Shown here in pieces: positions 12,630 through 25,023 of a DNA stretch of 64,000 nucleotides (within the stretch, counting starts at the first letter, position 1; each line of letters opens with the position of its first letter). Location: assembly GCF_964355755.1 (NCBI RefSeq), contig NC_092675.1, forward strand, positions 10,427,312 through 10,491,311, in the 5' to 3' direction. This stretch comes from Antedon mediterranea (taxonomy: Eukaryota > Echinodermata > Crinoidea > Comatulida > Antedonidae). The translations under genes were made by a program, and so were the position numbers. Under the pieces are notes generated by a model. That model saw only the letters and a list, made by a program, of their open reading frames with translations. It was not told the origin of the DNA and searched no databases.

Positions 12630-13285
12630 TACCAAAAACATTCTATGGTGGCAGTGCCATTCCGAGCATCTAAATGTCCATATTTCTAAACCTGAGCTTC
12701 AACCATGGTCGGACTGAGGTGGGGAGTAGGCTTATATATCATATTTATGCCGTCCAGAAGATTTTTAAAGAACGATTTCCGGACACCTAGATGTCTATAT
12801 TCCTAAAAATGTTCTCGCCTCATCACTGTCCACTGTATTGAAAGCCTTGCTAATATATAAAGATTATATACAGATCCTGGTGTTGTTCTATGTAGTGCTT
12901 TTTCTTTAATTTTCGGATACTGAAAATCATGTCTATAGTTGAGTGCATGGCTCTGAATCCACATTGTGAATCAGCTTGTATAATTTTTGCTAAGATCTTG
13001 CCAGCAATGGAAAAAAGGAGACGCCTCTGTGGTTCCACAGACTCTTTGATCCCACAGACTCTTTGATCACCTTTGTTCATATTTTGAGAATGGCATCTTT
13101 AAAGTCATTTGGTATCTTCAGCATGTATGAATAAGTTTTAATAAGAAGTTTTCTTTTAATTACCAGTCCTCAATATTTAAATACTGTACCTCCACAAGTA
13201 TGTCATCAGCACCAGGGGCCTTTCCTAGCATTTCTAAGCATTTCTTCTTGGTAAACTTGTTAATTTATGAAATTGTTCATATTCT
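12630..13285 (-). pseudogene. Antisense LINE reverse transcriptase remnant in the SRSF11-like intron
   Basis: On the minus strand, translation in mixed frames gives a GKAPGADDI-like block (about 13205-13230) and an SIAGKILAKII block (about 12965-13010). It continues with SQCGFRAMHSTIDMIF (about 12925-12975), DLYIIFI (about 12855-12880) and KAFNTVD (about 12830-12850). This order matches the RT fingers/palm region of jockey/CR1-type LINEs. Stops and frameshifts show it is dead. The tail at 35030-35925 is the C-terminal part typical of the same kind of LINE. Confidence 0.8.
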
Positions 13286-14224
13286 TGGGGGAAAAATTGC
13301 TTTTAAATTTTACAGATTGTAAAAAAATGATAAAGTAATTGGTTTTCAGATAAGGTTCAGATTATGAAGAAAGATTGCCATTTCTAGGATTGCTAGGAAT
13401 ATTGTTGGCAGCTTTTAGATATGATCTTTAATCAAATATTATAATATAAATCATGTTTTATGCTGGTGTTTGTAATAATACTGGTAATAATGACCAGTAC
13501 TATATTAGCAAGTCTTGTATGTATCATGTTTAAATCCTGTAAACCACATTATCATGAACGCAAAACGTCTTGCGACGTAAGGCGCTAAACAAAACACCTC
13601 CAATCAAAGCGATTATTGGCCAAGTGTGCATAGGTTTATTTATTTTTCTTTTCATATCATTCTTAATGTCGTGGTTCAAAACAAAAAAAGGAGAATACAC
13701 TTTGATGCTTTCCTTCTATCCGATTTATTAGTTTCGTATTGTACTCCTGCATCAAATCATTATATAAATCATTTCAAGTACAAGAATTCAAGTCCTGCAA
13801 AATATGAATAAACAAATAACAACCACTGTATCTAACAGTCAATTATATCAATAAGTAAATAATTCACCAGTCCAACAACAAACAATCACAATATAATAGT
13901 ACCTTAAGTTATACAACACCAAACGTATGACACAGCATCAAGTCGTGATAACAACTCCTGACTATAATACCTCTGAATCTAAGATAAATATTGTAAATGC
14001 AAGTTTCATTAATCGTAAGCATGATTATAGTTACCATATGGTAAATCAGTTGCTTATATATATTATATACAAGTGCAAGAAAACAAAACTAAAAAAAATA
14101 AAACAAACAACTATAATGCATAACTATGTATTAATAATTGTTATATTTTCTTTTAAAAGATGCTAATACTTATTAATAAATCTTAAGTAGAGTATTGTAC
14201 ACTTTATAATTAATTTTTTTGCAG
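13286..14224 (+). other. Intron of the SRSF11-like gene, 3' part
   Basis: AT-rich intron ending in a T-rich tract and GCAG (AG at 14223-14224). No other feature recognised. Confidence 0.7.
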
Positions 14225-14597
14225 GCATAAAAAAGATAAGAAGGGTAAGGACAGAGAACGCGAAACTGATAGAAGTCGTGACAGAGATTCTTCCCGTAAT
14301 AAAAAGCACAAACGAGATCGTGAACGTGACCGCAAAGATCGTGATCGTGATGATCGTAAGGACAGAGAATCTGATCGGGATAGAAAGAAAGATGTTAAAG
14401 TAAAACGTGACTATGATGAAGAAGAACAGGGATATGACAAAGATGCTGAGAAAAGGGAGAAGAAGAGTACAAGTCACCGCCATGATAGTTCCAGTGAACA
14501 GAAAGTAGAACATATCGTGAAAGATGAACTGGAAAAGGCTGTAACAGCGAGTGATGCAAATGTCCAAGAAATGGATATGGATGTTGATACTGATTAG
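14225..14597 (+). CDS. SRSF11: SRSF11 (p54)-like SR splicing factor, last coding exon
   Basis: The acceptor is T-rich plus GCAG at 14221-14224. The first base completes the codon begun in the exon at 10765-10851, and 123 codons run to TAG at 14595-14597. The product starts with a K/D/R/E-rich stretch (many RD and RE pairs) and then has R-D-Y-D-E-E-E-Q-G-Y-D, a block I recognise from the C-terminus of vertebrate SRSF11. It ends in an acidic, methionine-containing tail (M-D-M-D-V-D-T-D), again like the acidic end of SRSF11. The family is a nuclear SR-related splicing regulator. Opposite-strand frames at 14163-14613 are shadows of this exon. Confidence 0.88.
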
Positions 14598-15185
14598 ACA
14601 AAGGTGAAAACACTCTTATTTAGGCCCATTGCCCCCTGGACCTCCTCTCTGTTTTAGAACAAGCCCATTGCCAATCAGAATAGTATTATAGTCATAATTA
14701 CATAAATAAGGACAAATGTAACCTTTGATCCAATGATGTAATGCAATCATTCTTTATAGTTTGGAAAGTACAATTGTTATTATGTTATATATATAAATAC
14801 TATGTGGTACCATTTAAAATCAACTTGCATTCCAAGTTGCTCTATAACATTTTTCTTTTATATAAATATTAATTTGTTAATCAAGGATCAATTAATGAAG
14901 GATGGATGTGATTTTCACAAAAAAATGCATTTTTTTTTCAGGAAGAAATTAGCAAAGAATATGAATTTGTACAACCTGCCTATTCCCTTTTATACATTTA
15001 TTTGTTTTGTAGACATTAGTTATTCTGTGTGTTTATCCATATCCATAAACTTGTTTTTAAATAAGTAAGTTTGTCGCATCTAAAGGTAATGAATATCTCC
15101 GATAATCAGTGTATAACATTAGTACAAGCATCGTCGTTATATTTTGTCAGGTTTTTAAGAAATAAAGTGTTCGTAGTTGTCAAAC
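14598..15185 (+). other. Probable 3' UTR of the SRSF11-like transcript
   Basis: AT-rich sequence after the stop codon, with no strong downstream open frame, up to the poly(A) signal candidate at 15161. The extent is inferred. Confidence 0.5.
15161..15166 (+). terminator. Candidate poly(A) signal AATAAA for the SRSF11-like gene
   Basis: A canonical AATAAA 564 bp after the stop codon, followed at once by GU-rich sequence (GTGTTCGTAGTTGT), as in typical metazoan cleavage sites. Other AATAAA/ATAAA matches occur nearby by chance in AT-rich DNA, so the choice is an inference. Confidence 0.5.
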
Positions 15186-15995
15186 ATAAAATTGATGTGA
15201 TCATTTTTTACGAAGATATAGTATATTCTGTGCATTAATAGGGGTAGTAAATTGATGCTGGAAGCGTATTCCATGGTTACTTATGGGTCTCATGATTCTT
15301 AATAGTTCTTTCGTTAGATGCACTTGGGATATCAATGACAGTACAATATTCATTCATTAAGGATTTACTCTTAAAAGAAATAAATTGGTGAATTTCGGTG
15401 TTTGGAGGATTATGACATACACTTGATGAACAGGAAAATTATAGGTTTACTTTCAAAGAAGAAGTGCGTAAAGTAATGTTGTAGCCTATACTAAATGTGA
15501 ATACTGTGCCACGGTACAATTAATAAAAAATATTAACAGATTTGACAGTTAATTAATGCACACAAATTATTTTGCAAACATTTGACATCGGCAGGTCATG
15601 GAGATTTTTCTTAAATTTAGTTCACAAAGAGTCCATAAGCTAAAACTATCGGTTCGCTTAAATGAAAAACACGTTTTTGCGCAATATTTTAAACGTCAAT
15701 ATTTCCTTATTTATGGCTCCATTTTAGCAAATAAGGTATCACTGGATAGCAAATCAGAAAGGGAATCAATAAACCCAATTTATTTACAATGCTGCCAACT
15801 GTTTTCCCTTGTCTTTTTTTGCCTACCACAAAACCGTAACTATACTATTCATCAAAATGTATTATCACGTATGAAAAACAAAACATACGAAATCAGAACT
15901 TGCTGTACTTAAGCAAGCGCAAGACAAAGAGATCACATCAAATTTTATTTGTAAGTTAGTGGCATTGAGGGTTTTTGGCATTTTAAGTTTTTAGT
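15186..15995. other. Intergenic AT-rich DNA
   Basis: A 104-codon frame at 15598-15912 (+) starts with ATG but has no recognisable domain, no flanking gene signals and AT-driven composition. I do not call it a gene. Confidence 0.4.
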
Positions 15996-16746
15996 CACGT
16001 GGAAGCGACTCTATAGTTCACTATGTCGGTCGGTCGGTCTGTCTGTCTGTCTGTCGGTCTGTCTGTCTGTCTGTCGGTCCGGTATCACTATGCGTTTTAT
16101 CGCTTTCTGACCTTATCTTGATATCAGTTTAATCTAGCTAGGTCAATTTTTCACAGTATATTCCTTATGGCCAGGAATCAATGTGGTTATGTTTTCACGG
16201 TGCGCAATAAAAAATTACGCGGTCTACGCACGATTTAACGAAATCACGTTTGTAATCATATCTTCACAACCATGAATCACAATTAAATAAAATTTGGTAC
16301 TCATAAATTTCAGGGCATAAATCATCATATGGCAATACAATTACGTGCGTAGCGCATGTAACGCATGCGTACGCGCGCTTAACATTTTCAAAATTTATTT
16401 TCGATGAAATAAGAGTACATTTCAGGCAATTTTAAGCGTTTACAAAATTGCCATGAGTGCGCATATTTTTGCGCGCGCACTGCGCGTTAAATGTTATTGC
16501 GCACTCTTTTTGCCCGATTTCTGTTTTCTTGACTTACCTTTCAACTCGAAATTACGTTATACGAGCACGTCGAAAGTGACAGGCTACGCACGTGTAAATT
16601 AAAAAAAAATAAATGTTTTTAAACATTTCAACATTTTTAAACATATTCAGTAATTTCGGTCAGTATAGTTCACTATGTCGATCGGTCGGTCGGTCTGTCT
16701 GTCTGTCGGTCTGTCTGTCTGTCTGTCGGTCCGGTATCACTATGCA
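15996..16746. mobile_element. Dispersed repeat with paired GTCG/GTCT microsatellite units
   Basis: Two direct copies of a block start at about 16012 and 16665: TATAGTTCACTATGTCGGTC, then a GGTC/TGTC tract, then CCGGTATCACTATGC. Between them is about 580 bp that is unusually CpG-rich for this window (GTGCGTAGCGCATG, GCGCGCGCACTGCGCG). A related head with TCGTGTGCAAACGCGACTCT and GTCGG repeats occurs at 46858-46930, so the tract is part of an interspersed repeat. No coding capacity. Confidence 0.7.
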
Positions 16747-18351
16747 TTGTAGCACGCGACTTAATGGCTGTTGGCCTTGTTATTAATCAGCATCAGTATT
16801 CGAAATGTTAATCTGATGACATCGCATCTGACTGCCTCATGCTATAAACATCTAGTTGCCACAAAAGACCGCATTCTTAAAGAGCCACCAAATCCTGAAC
16901 AAACTTGGAACGAGATTGATGTGAAATCTGTGCCTCGTGCTGTTTTTGGGTGGAAATTATTGATGCAGAAGTTTGTTGCTGCTGCTTTGTTAACGCTATC
17001 ACTGTCTTACCGGCAAGTACAGTATATCTTTCTTCATTCCAGTGGCATCCGACAGATTTGTCTTAGGAGCAACAGATGACAGCTCAAAATGTAGAGTATT
17101 ATCGTTAGATCAATTATTATTATTACAAAACTTAGGCTAGTAGAAGCTGGCCCTTTGTAGACCCCTAGCCCTACTTACTACTAGGCCTAGGTCCATTAAG
17201 CCTTGTAGAAAGAAAGACTATGCTATTGTTTCGTTTTTGACACCCACGCCTTTGATAAAACCCCTATGGTGAACAGTAAAACCCTCATAATGGTCAAATA
17301 AAGCATCTGTTATGGACAGAATTCAACCCCGCCCTGTGGTTTGGGTGCTGACATCGATTCGAGACGCGTTTTGAAATATTCTGCAAAAATCTTTAAAGCC
17401 TTTTTTCTGAGAATGTATGTTCATATCTTGTAGCCTTCTCTAGCACATTTGCAGTGTATTATGATAATTCGTGTCGTACATAGTTAAAATAATGTTACAA
17501 TATTGTCACTATCAGTGATGTTTATATTTCCTAATTTATATTCTTCAGTTTCACAAAATTAGTCACGTGATGATGAAAGGAGATTATATCGGGATTTGCT
17601 GATCAAGGACAAGATTACGGTTGCTTCCGAATTGATTGATGAATTGTAAACGTGCTCCATTTAAGGTCATAAGTTCACCATTCTTTATCACTGAGATTTT
17701 CAGTTTGGAAAATGTAAATTAGGATGGTGGCATTTCTAATGACAAATTTATGACAATGAGTTTATTAGGTAAAAAATCGTAATTTTAGAATTGTAATTTT
17801 TGTTAAATTTTAATTTCGTTTCATTTGATTTTATTAAAAGCTGAATTATGATGCTTATAAATATAAAACAACCAAACTGATAAAATGCGAAATGCTTCAC
17901 CGTTCTGGATTCTGCGGATCCCGCCTTTAAACTTAAGACCAACGTTCATTGAACAAACATATCTATAACCATGGAGTAGGCCTAATGATTGTTTGTTGTC
18001 CGCTTACCTCGTTATTATCATGCTAATCACTGCCTCATTTAAATACAACCTGTGTTATTGGTATATAAGTACTCTAGAATTAAGTTCTGAGGATGAGAAT
18101 AGTATTCGCGAAACCTATTCATCAAATGCCTCCCAATATTGATTTTAACTCGAAAGTTTCGGGGTATCATACATGATTATCAAACTAATAAAGTAAATAA
18201 ACCACCGAATTTTGTAGCAAATGAGTTCTTTCTACATGTTGCTGTTCTTTTTATATAAGGTTTATTTGATGTTTTCAATAAAAAAAAAATTTCAAAAAAG
18301 GATAAAGGAAGGGAAAATAGTCAATATAGTCTATATATTATGAAATGTATC
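16747..18351. other. Intergenic DNA, no gene recognised
   Basis: A 102-codon frame at 16771-17079 (+) is not AT-driven in its middle (residues about 30-60) but I do not recognise it. It starts inside the edge of a repeat and has no splice or promoter support. The rest is AT-rich. TAGGCCTA octamers occur at 17182 and 17977. Confidence 0.35.
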
Positions 18352-20172
18352 TATATATAAATTTACGTAAGGGCAAAAATCGGTAAATCGCGCCTTACTT
18401 CTAGAATTTTTACTCGATGGTATATAAAGTTGGTTCGTACTTTCGGTACTGATTTTAACCACCTGATGTAACCCTGTTTACTAATTAAATTGAGTTAGAT
18501 AATTAGTTATTGACGATTAAAACGAATTTAGGTTCAACGATTTGCCCCAAATAGGGGTGTTTTCCGATCGTGGTATACACTGTCTAATGGATGTCCATCT
18601 TGAAAAATACCCGCCACAAAAATGCGAGGAGGCTTCGCATTTTCCTATCTCCTCCTACGATAATTGTTTTTAATAGCTGAAAACCGGTTGAACAGTTCGA
18701 GTACAGCATCATAATGTTGAAGACAGGCCGATTTTCTTTAAAAAATACTATTTTGATACATTTAATATACGTTTTTACAAATGTATTGATTTGTGATGAA
18801 TGGAACATTCCAAATTATTTGGTTTAACCATACAGGTATAGATTTAGATTTATGGGCCCCCTTGGAGAATAAACATAAATAGTATTGCAATGCTGTACAA
18901 TACTGTTAAGGTATTAACCACTTTTGATCGCAATTTGAATCGCAAATGTCTTACTGTGAGTGTTGGTACTGTTAGATGTAATATAAAAATATATACAAAT
19001 AAACTTTATTACTGTGAGTGTGGGTAGGCCCTACTGTTAGATTATAAACATATAATATACAAATAAACATTCCAAATTATTTGGTTTAACCATAGAGGTA
19101 TAGATTTAGATTTATGGGCGGGCCCCCTTGGAGAATAAACATAAATAGTATTGCAATGCTGTACAATACTGTTAAGGTATTAACCACTTTTGATCGCAAT
19201 TTGAATCGCAAATTTCTTACTGTGAGTGTTGGTACTGTTAGATGTAATATAAAAATATATACAAATAAACTTTATTATTGTGAGTGGTAGGCCCTACTGT
19301 TAGATTATAAACATATAATATACAAATAAACATTCCAAATTATTTGGTTTAACCATAGAGGTATAGATTTAGATTTATGGGCCCCCTTGGAGAATAAACA
19401 TAAATAGTATTGCAATGCTGTACAATACTGTTAAGGTATTAACCACTTTTGATCGCAATTTGAATCGCAAATTTCTTACTGTGAGTGTTGGTACTGTTAG
19501 ATGTAATATAAAAATATATACAAATAAACTTTATTACTGTGACTGGTAGGCCCTACTGTTAGATTATAAACATATAATATACAAATAAATAAACGTTATT
19601 ACTGACAGTTGCTTCTCAACGTTTGTATTAATTAATAATTTAAAAATATATAAACGTCGTAGTGGTGTATCGTAACACATGTACTTTACTATTTCAATCG
19701 ACTATGACAGTGACAGTTCTAACAAAATACCGTATTAAATCGCAAATGTTTTACTGTATTTAGTGGTATATTATTTATAGGCCTATAAAACATTAAAAAC
19801 AATATTTCGTTACTGAGTGGATAAGAATATATTTTAAAATGTTTCCTCTTTGTACCGATCTTCTTCCCCCATCCCTCAACCCTTAATGTTACATACAAAA
19901 CACAAATTGGGTTTTTTTAAATGAGTCCAAATAAAAAAATTTGACTCATTTTGTTTCTCTCTCGGAAGTAATTCCCAGGGTGCTAATTTTGGTTGACTAC
20001 ATAAATCATTGTGTATATTTATTCGTTTCTGTAAACGACAATGTATTATAGTCCTGCGGTACTTACATTTGAAATCTCCATTTTTTTCTCGCTGGAAATA
20101 CTGTGTATTCGAGAACCATCTGTGGGCACGACCTAGATGGTACGCGAGCGAAGCGAGCGTGCCATCTAGTTA
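18352..20172 (+). mobile_element. Helitron-like non-autonomous element, copy A (longest)
   Basis: The element begins at TCTATATATAAATTTAC, a start shared exactly with a copy at 58612 and, allowing one change, with the minus-strand copy ending near 57244. The 3' side has a GC-rich palindrome (CTAGATGGTACGC...GCGTGCCATCTAG, 20132-20170) ending CTAG before T. A 5' TC and a 3' hairpin plus CTRR are hallmarks of Helitrons, but no Rep/helicase is present and minus-strand copies stop at GTGGGCACGA before the hairpin, so the class is tentative. It includes the 262-bp tandem triplication at 18806-19590. Confidence 0.6.
18806..19590 (+). repeat. Triplicated ~262-bp unit inside the Helitron-like element
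   Basis: CATTCCAAATTATTTGGTTT marks the unit starts at 18806, 19068 and 19331 (spacing 262 and 263 bp). Units are nearly identical apart from small indels such as GGGC duplication in GGGCGGGCCCCC. The related minus-strand copy at 48010-48235 has only one unit. Confidence 0.93.
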
Positions 20173-20779
20173 TTTGAAATTCGTACTTTCTTTTTTAATA
20201 CCTTATTCATTTGTTTTATTGTTATTGCTTGAAAGAATTAAAGAAAATAAATGTTTACGGTGATTGATTGATTGATTGATTGATTGAATTAACAATTATT
20301 TGATTTATTTATACCCAGCACTTTCACACTCAAAATAAACGGGTTGTTTAAGGGTTAAAAAGAAGAAACAGTATATTAATCATATTCCTTACGCAATTGA
20401 CTTGTTCTTGATGTTATTGATACGGCGAAAGGTCTCCAAAAATTGATTAGTTAATTTGAACTCTATTGTGATACCTGGAAACTTACTGTGAATACTAAAC
20501 AATTAAAAATTTATGTTTTAAAAAATGTAATGGTAGAGCTTGAAATTGAAAAGGGGAGATGCAATTAAATTAAGCAATTAAATTAGCTTTAGATCGTTTT
20601 TATTTTGATTATTTAATGGGAAAATGTCTACAAGACGTAAAATAGTTGGAAAAAAATAGGCTAGATCTGTTCCAGTTGCCTGTCGAAGTTTCGTAATGGT
20701 ATCGCTGCCTTTCTAGCCTAACTAGCAATAGGCCTATCAGTATATCAATATAACGTCAGAGTAGGGCAAAACATCTGAC
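20173..20779. other. Intergenic DNA with a short (GATT)n tract
   Basis: A GATT microsatellite at about 20261-20288. Otherwise nothing recognised. Confidence 0.5.
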
Positions 20780-20933
20780 CAAATAATGAATGTTTATATT
20801 CGTGGAGTGGTACAAATGTCATTCGGTGAATGATGAAAGGCTATATTTCAACTTGGCTTTGCCTCGTATAACCTTTCATCATTCACCTCATGGTATTATT
20901 TGTACAATTCCACTTATAAACATTCATTATTTG
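20780..20933. mobile_element. Foldback (long inverted repeat) element, ~154 bp
   Basis: The left arm (20780-20846) starts CAAATAATGAATGTTTATA; the right arm (20866-20933) ends TATAAACATTCATTATTTG. The arms pair over most of about 67 bp around a loop of about 19 nt (TTCAACTTGGCTTTGCCTC). It could form a hairpin and looks like a MITE or snapback repeat. No coding content. Confidence 0.85.
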
Positions 20934-23900
20934 TACAATATTTTAAAAATAATATAGTATGTTTGCCTAATTCCAAGTATGATTTTAATGTTTTGGTTCT
21001 GAATTTGAGAACTTGCACTTGTTAGGCATATTCTATCAATTTAGTAAATGTTATTTGGTTCCACTGGATAGGTTAAGTAAGGGTACCTGTATGTAGTTGT
21101 TTCATCTCTCAATTCCTATTAGACAATGTCAAAAAATAGCAATAATATTGTTTATAAGAGTCGTATTTTTGTGGATACATATTGTTCTGTAAGACATTTG
21201 ACCGGTAACTCTATACCATACTGTTTTTAACTTTTTTTTAGTTTTTTTCCAAGTTTGCGTCATCTCACAATTCTATTACTAGTCCTACATTCAACGTAAG
21301 TATGCGATCCATCTTGTATGTACTTTCAGTAAGGTTATGTAGACCAAAAAAACGTTGAGGTTAATGACTGATTGAGAATGAATATATACAAGACCATGTT
21401 TGTATTTTGTAGAACATAGTTGATCGTCGAATATTTAGAGAAAACCCAAGTTGGAAATTAGTTGACTCACATGAGTTCTGTGGTACACGGATAACCGTAA
21501 GCGAGCAGATGTTCTTGGGACCTGTTCAAGGCGCTTGATCCCTTGATCGCTTGATGTGAATTCCGTATTTCGCCATCATGGGCCTATCTCCAATTGTGGT
21601 AGCTAGGCTTAACAGCATATAGGTAAACACAGGAAATTAAACAAAACATAATAATTTGCTATAATTCAGCAGTTGTTTTTGTAATGTGCATAGTGAGATT
21701 ACTGTATACAACATTCTATTTTTAATGAAACACACAAAGTTTCTGAAACGTGTTCAGGGAAATTAGAAAGATCCCTTCCCGCTTCAAATGTGTTCATTCA
21801 ATGCGATGAAGGTTATATGCATCATTACACGGCTCTAGACATGAGATTTGATGAAATATTTGCACGTTTGAAGATAAACAAGAAATATTTCATACAAAAA
21901 ACGCCGACTTTTTGACGTAAAAGTTTTAAATAATGTCTATTATCTATTTATTAATTTAAGAAACAGTGATTTTTAATCAATTACTTAAAAAATAAATAAT
22001 AAATCAAATCAGTAGTAGCCATTTTGTGTAACGATAAATAATATTGTCTGAAATGCCGTATTTAATTATAAAATAGGACCTATCAAGTATAAATACATAA
22101 AATTGGATTGGATTCTGGTTTCCTTCTGTAGTTGATTTATATCAACCATTTGATTTTTATTTCAGAGTCAAAGTCCGTAGCCTATGTCAAATAATCCTAA
22201 AACTAAACTATATAGGCCTTGTACTGTATTTTTCATATTCGGTAGTAGTGAAGTGACCCACATCCCAACATTCCAGTAAACAAAATGTCTAAACTCACTA
22301 TTCAAACAATTCTTATACTATAGGCCTACACAGCATTCGCCAACAATATTTACCATAGAGGGAGGATGGTTTGACCCCATTATTTAATGATAAATTGTGT
22401 TGACAGCCAAACGAAAACATTGATTATTCAACAGGTCTTACTATGACTATTGTCTGCATACATCTTATAGACTCTCTTCGGCCAGACGTGCTTTGGAGTT
22501 TACGCATGCCCATGCGCAATTTTTCAGACTTCGTAAACTAGTATAAGCTTTCACGTGATACAGTTTCCTAATGTATCCGTCCTCTTGAATATAACTGTGC
22601 GGCGCGAAACACATTTTTATTTCAACTAAAAATGTCTATACATTTTGTTGAGTTATTTATGCCTAGTCCTCGTATGTGTGTATTTGGCAATGCCTTAAAT
22701 TTAAATAGACATAATTGTTTTCATCATGCATGGAATGGTCCCAAGATGATGTTTCAAGAGAGTGTCGCCACTCAATTTTCATGACAGCGCCCCCTCTTTA
22801 AATTGCGTTTGAAGTAATACTGAAAATTAGAAGTTAATGGATTTTGTACTGAAAATGCTTTTTATATGACAGTGAAGTGACCTTTAAAAAATGACGGGGA
22901 TTTTTATAGGCCTACTGAATTTTCATTTAAAATAATTTTGTAATGAAAATACGGTTAATGCGACAGTGAAATGATGTTTTACATAAATTTTGTACTGAAA
23001 AAATCATTATCATCGTCGTCGTTGTCGTCGTCATCAACAGCAAGAACAACATTTGCTTACCATCGAATATGTGTTCCTAATGTATCATAATTTCCTTGTT
23101 GTTGGCAGTCAAATATAAGTACTGATCAATTAGAAGAGATTAACATTTTGTTTGTAAATTAAGGTTGTTATACCGGGAGTGACTAAGGGCGTTCATGATT
23201 ATTACGCATCATGTCACTTAATCCACTGTTACCATAGAAACCATTGTATCTGTAGAGTCCACAACCGTTATCTTTTAAATAATTGAATTAACAATTAACA
23301 ATAATGCAGCTGTTTTAATTTGTAAGTTTAAAAAAAATGAAAGAAATATGGAAAGATGATTCTGGTGAGAATGGTGTTCATTGAATATGAATGAGTATGA
23401 ACCGAGTAATTGTGTTGTGGAATAAAACCACACATAGACAATTTATTTAGCGTTTGCTTAGGGCGCTAGTTCGTAGTACAGTTTGCGCGTGATTATTTTT
23501 CTGTAAAAGATTTTAAAAAAATACTATAGTCTATCAATCGTTTAAGTTTATTTATTATACCTATATAGGGTTAATTACAATCATTAGATTGTTCATACCA
23601 GATAATTCACGATTTTAGAAATGGTAAAAGCATAATTATTCCTCCCATGTTGTGGAGATAGTCATCATCATTCATGTTTATTCAAAATGTTTCCCTTATG
23701 CTTTACTGTAGGCCTACGCTTCAAAGCGAACTGCTAATATATAGATATATCATTCCCACCATTATCCTGTACTTAATAATAATTAAAAGTATCGTTGACA
23801 CAATTATTGAAAGATAATCATTTTGAATTTTACGATAATATATTCAGATTAATTAATTAATTAATTAAACATGTTTTTTTTTATAAATATTGATAAAATA

Positions 23901-23984
23901 AAAATATAAAATCATATATATATATAAATGTGTTTATTATATAAAAGTATCTCTTCGGAGATCCCGCCTCGTGAATAAAAATAC
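20934..23984. other. Intergenic AT-rich DNA
   Basis: About 3 kb without a supported gene. It contains a short GTC/TCA-type microsatellite at about 22978-23035 and TAGGCCTA octamers at 22321, 22907 and 23709. Confidence 0.45.
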
Positions 23985-24190
23985 TGAAAGATGAGGTCGT
24001 ATCAATTTGATCTCTGGTGCGCCTGCGTACAACTGAGGACTAGTGCTGTTCCGCCGTACCACCACGCCGAGAATGTTAAAGAGTCGCTATCCAATCGAGT
24101 TTGAACAATACCATGAAAGCCCCAATGGTCTAATGGTTAGAACTTTTTCTCATTCTCACAGATTTCCTCATCTTTATCGTTTCAAATTAA
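23985..24190. mobile_element. Degenerate tRNA-Glu-type SINE fragment and linked repeat
   Basis: GCCCCAATGGTCTAATGGTTAG at 24119 resembles a tRNA-Glu-like 5' half with A box. It jumps directly to CTTTTTCTCATTCTCACAGA, missing its 3' half. The 3' half with B box (GTGTTCGAATCTCGGTTGGGGC) appears at 43157, ending in bases complementary to the GCCCCAA start. The preceding 23985-24115 block is repeated inverted at about 44880-44960, and its AGATGAGGTCGTATCAATTT part recurs at 45297. Confidence 0.6.
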
Positions 24191-24499
24191 TTAATTAAAT
24201 TTCAGTATATCACCGGGGGGTTTCGAATTAATGTTCATTGCCTAATATATATATAAATATTAAATAATGATCAATGTAATATTTCTGTTTTGTTTTCTTT
24301 GTATTAGCAGCAATATGAGAAAGGTTGACCCGAAACCACCTGGATAAAATAGAAAATTATACGAAAAGAAAATAATCAGCCTATGCACACTCTGGCCAAT
24401 AATCGCTCTGGTTGGAAAACTTTTTATTAAAAAGGTATCCAGAAATGCACCAATGATTGCTTATGAGTTCACACTCTAATAACATCAAGACTGGATTGT
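24191..24499. other. AT-rich spacer before a LINE tail
   Basis: No feature recognised; it may contain more decayed LINE sequence than I can see. Confidence 0.35.
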
Positions 24500-24885
24500 T
24501 GCTGATGCAATCCTCTATGGTATTCCTGTCAATTGATTGGAGAAGCTCCAATTATGTTGAACACGGCAGCTCGTCTAGTTTCAAGTATCTCGAGACAAGA
24601 AAACGAATGTTTGCACTGGTTTTTGACAGACGCATCATTTTTTAGATTATGCTTTTAGGCGCTGAAAAAAAGGCTTAACCATTATATAAGTTGCGTTCAC
24701 TAAGGAATAAAACTTTGCTATCAATTCCAACATCACTGCTCAAGACACATGTTGATAGAACCTTCTGTATTTTGCGGCCCCAAGTTAAAGTCAGTACCAT
24801 CTAGCATTTAAGAAACAACCTCCATTTCAACAGAAAATGAAAATGCTATCTAGCTCCGCCTTTTTTGTTAGTTTTGTATATAATG
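24500..24885 (+). pseudogene. Decayed LINE 3' end (CR1/L2-like)
   Basis: Mixed-frame + strand translation shows LNTAARLVS (about 24560-24590), an LHWF-L-T-D-A block (about 24612-24630) and later a terminal-type RNNLHFNRK block (about 24812-24840). These are the spacing and order of the C-terminal end of CR1/L2 RT proteins. Many stops, so inactive. Confidence 0.6.
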
Positions 24886-25023
24886 TTAGACAGGATAGTT
24901 AGATGCTCACAACGTTATGACACTTAAATTTAGATTAAAGAGATAATTGGAGAAAATGACAATGCTGATGATGATAATGATGCTGCTAAGGATGATAATG
25001 ATGATGAAATATCAATATTATTG

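Noticed and set aside
14163-14613. Hydrophobic 134-codon minus-strand frame
   Set aside because: It is the antisense shadow of the RD/RE-rich last exon of the SRSF11-like gene.
16771-17079. 102-codon + strand frame as a host gene
   Set aside because: No recognisable domain, no splice signals and it begins at a repeat edge; kept only as an unassigned frame.
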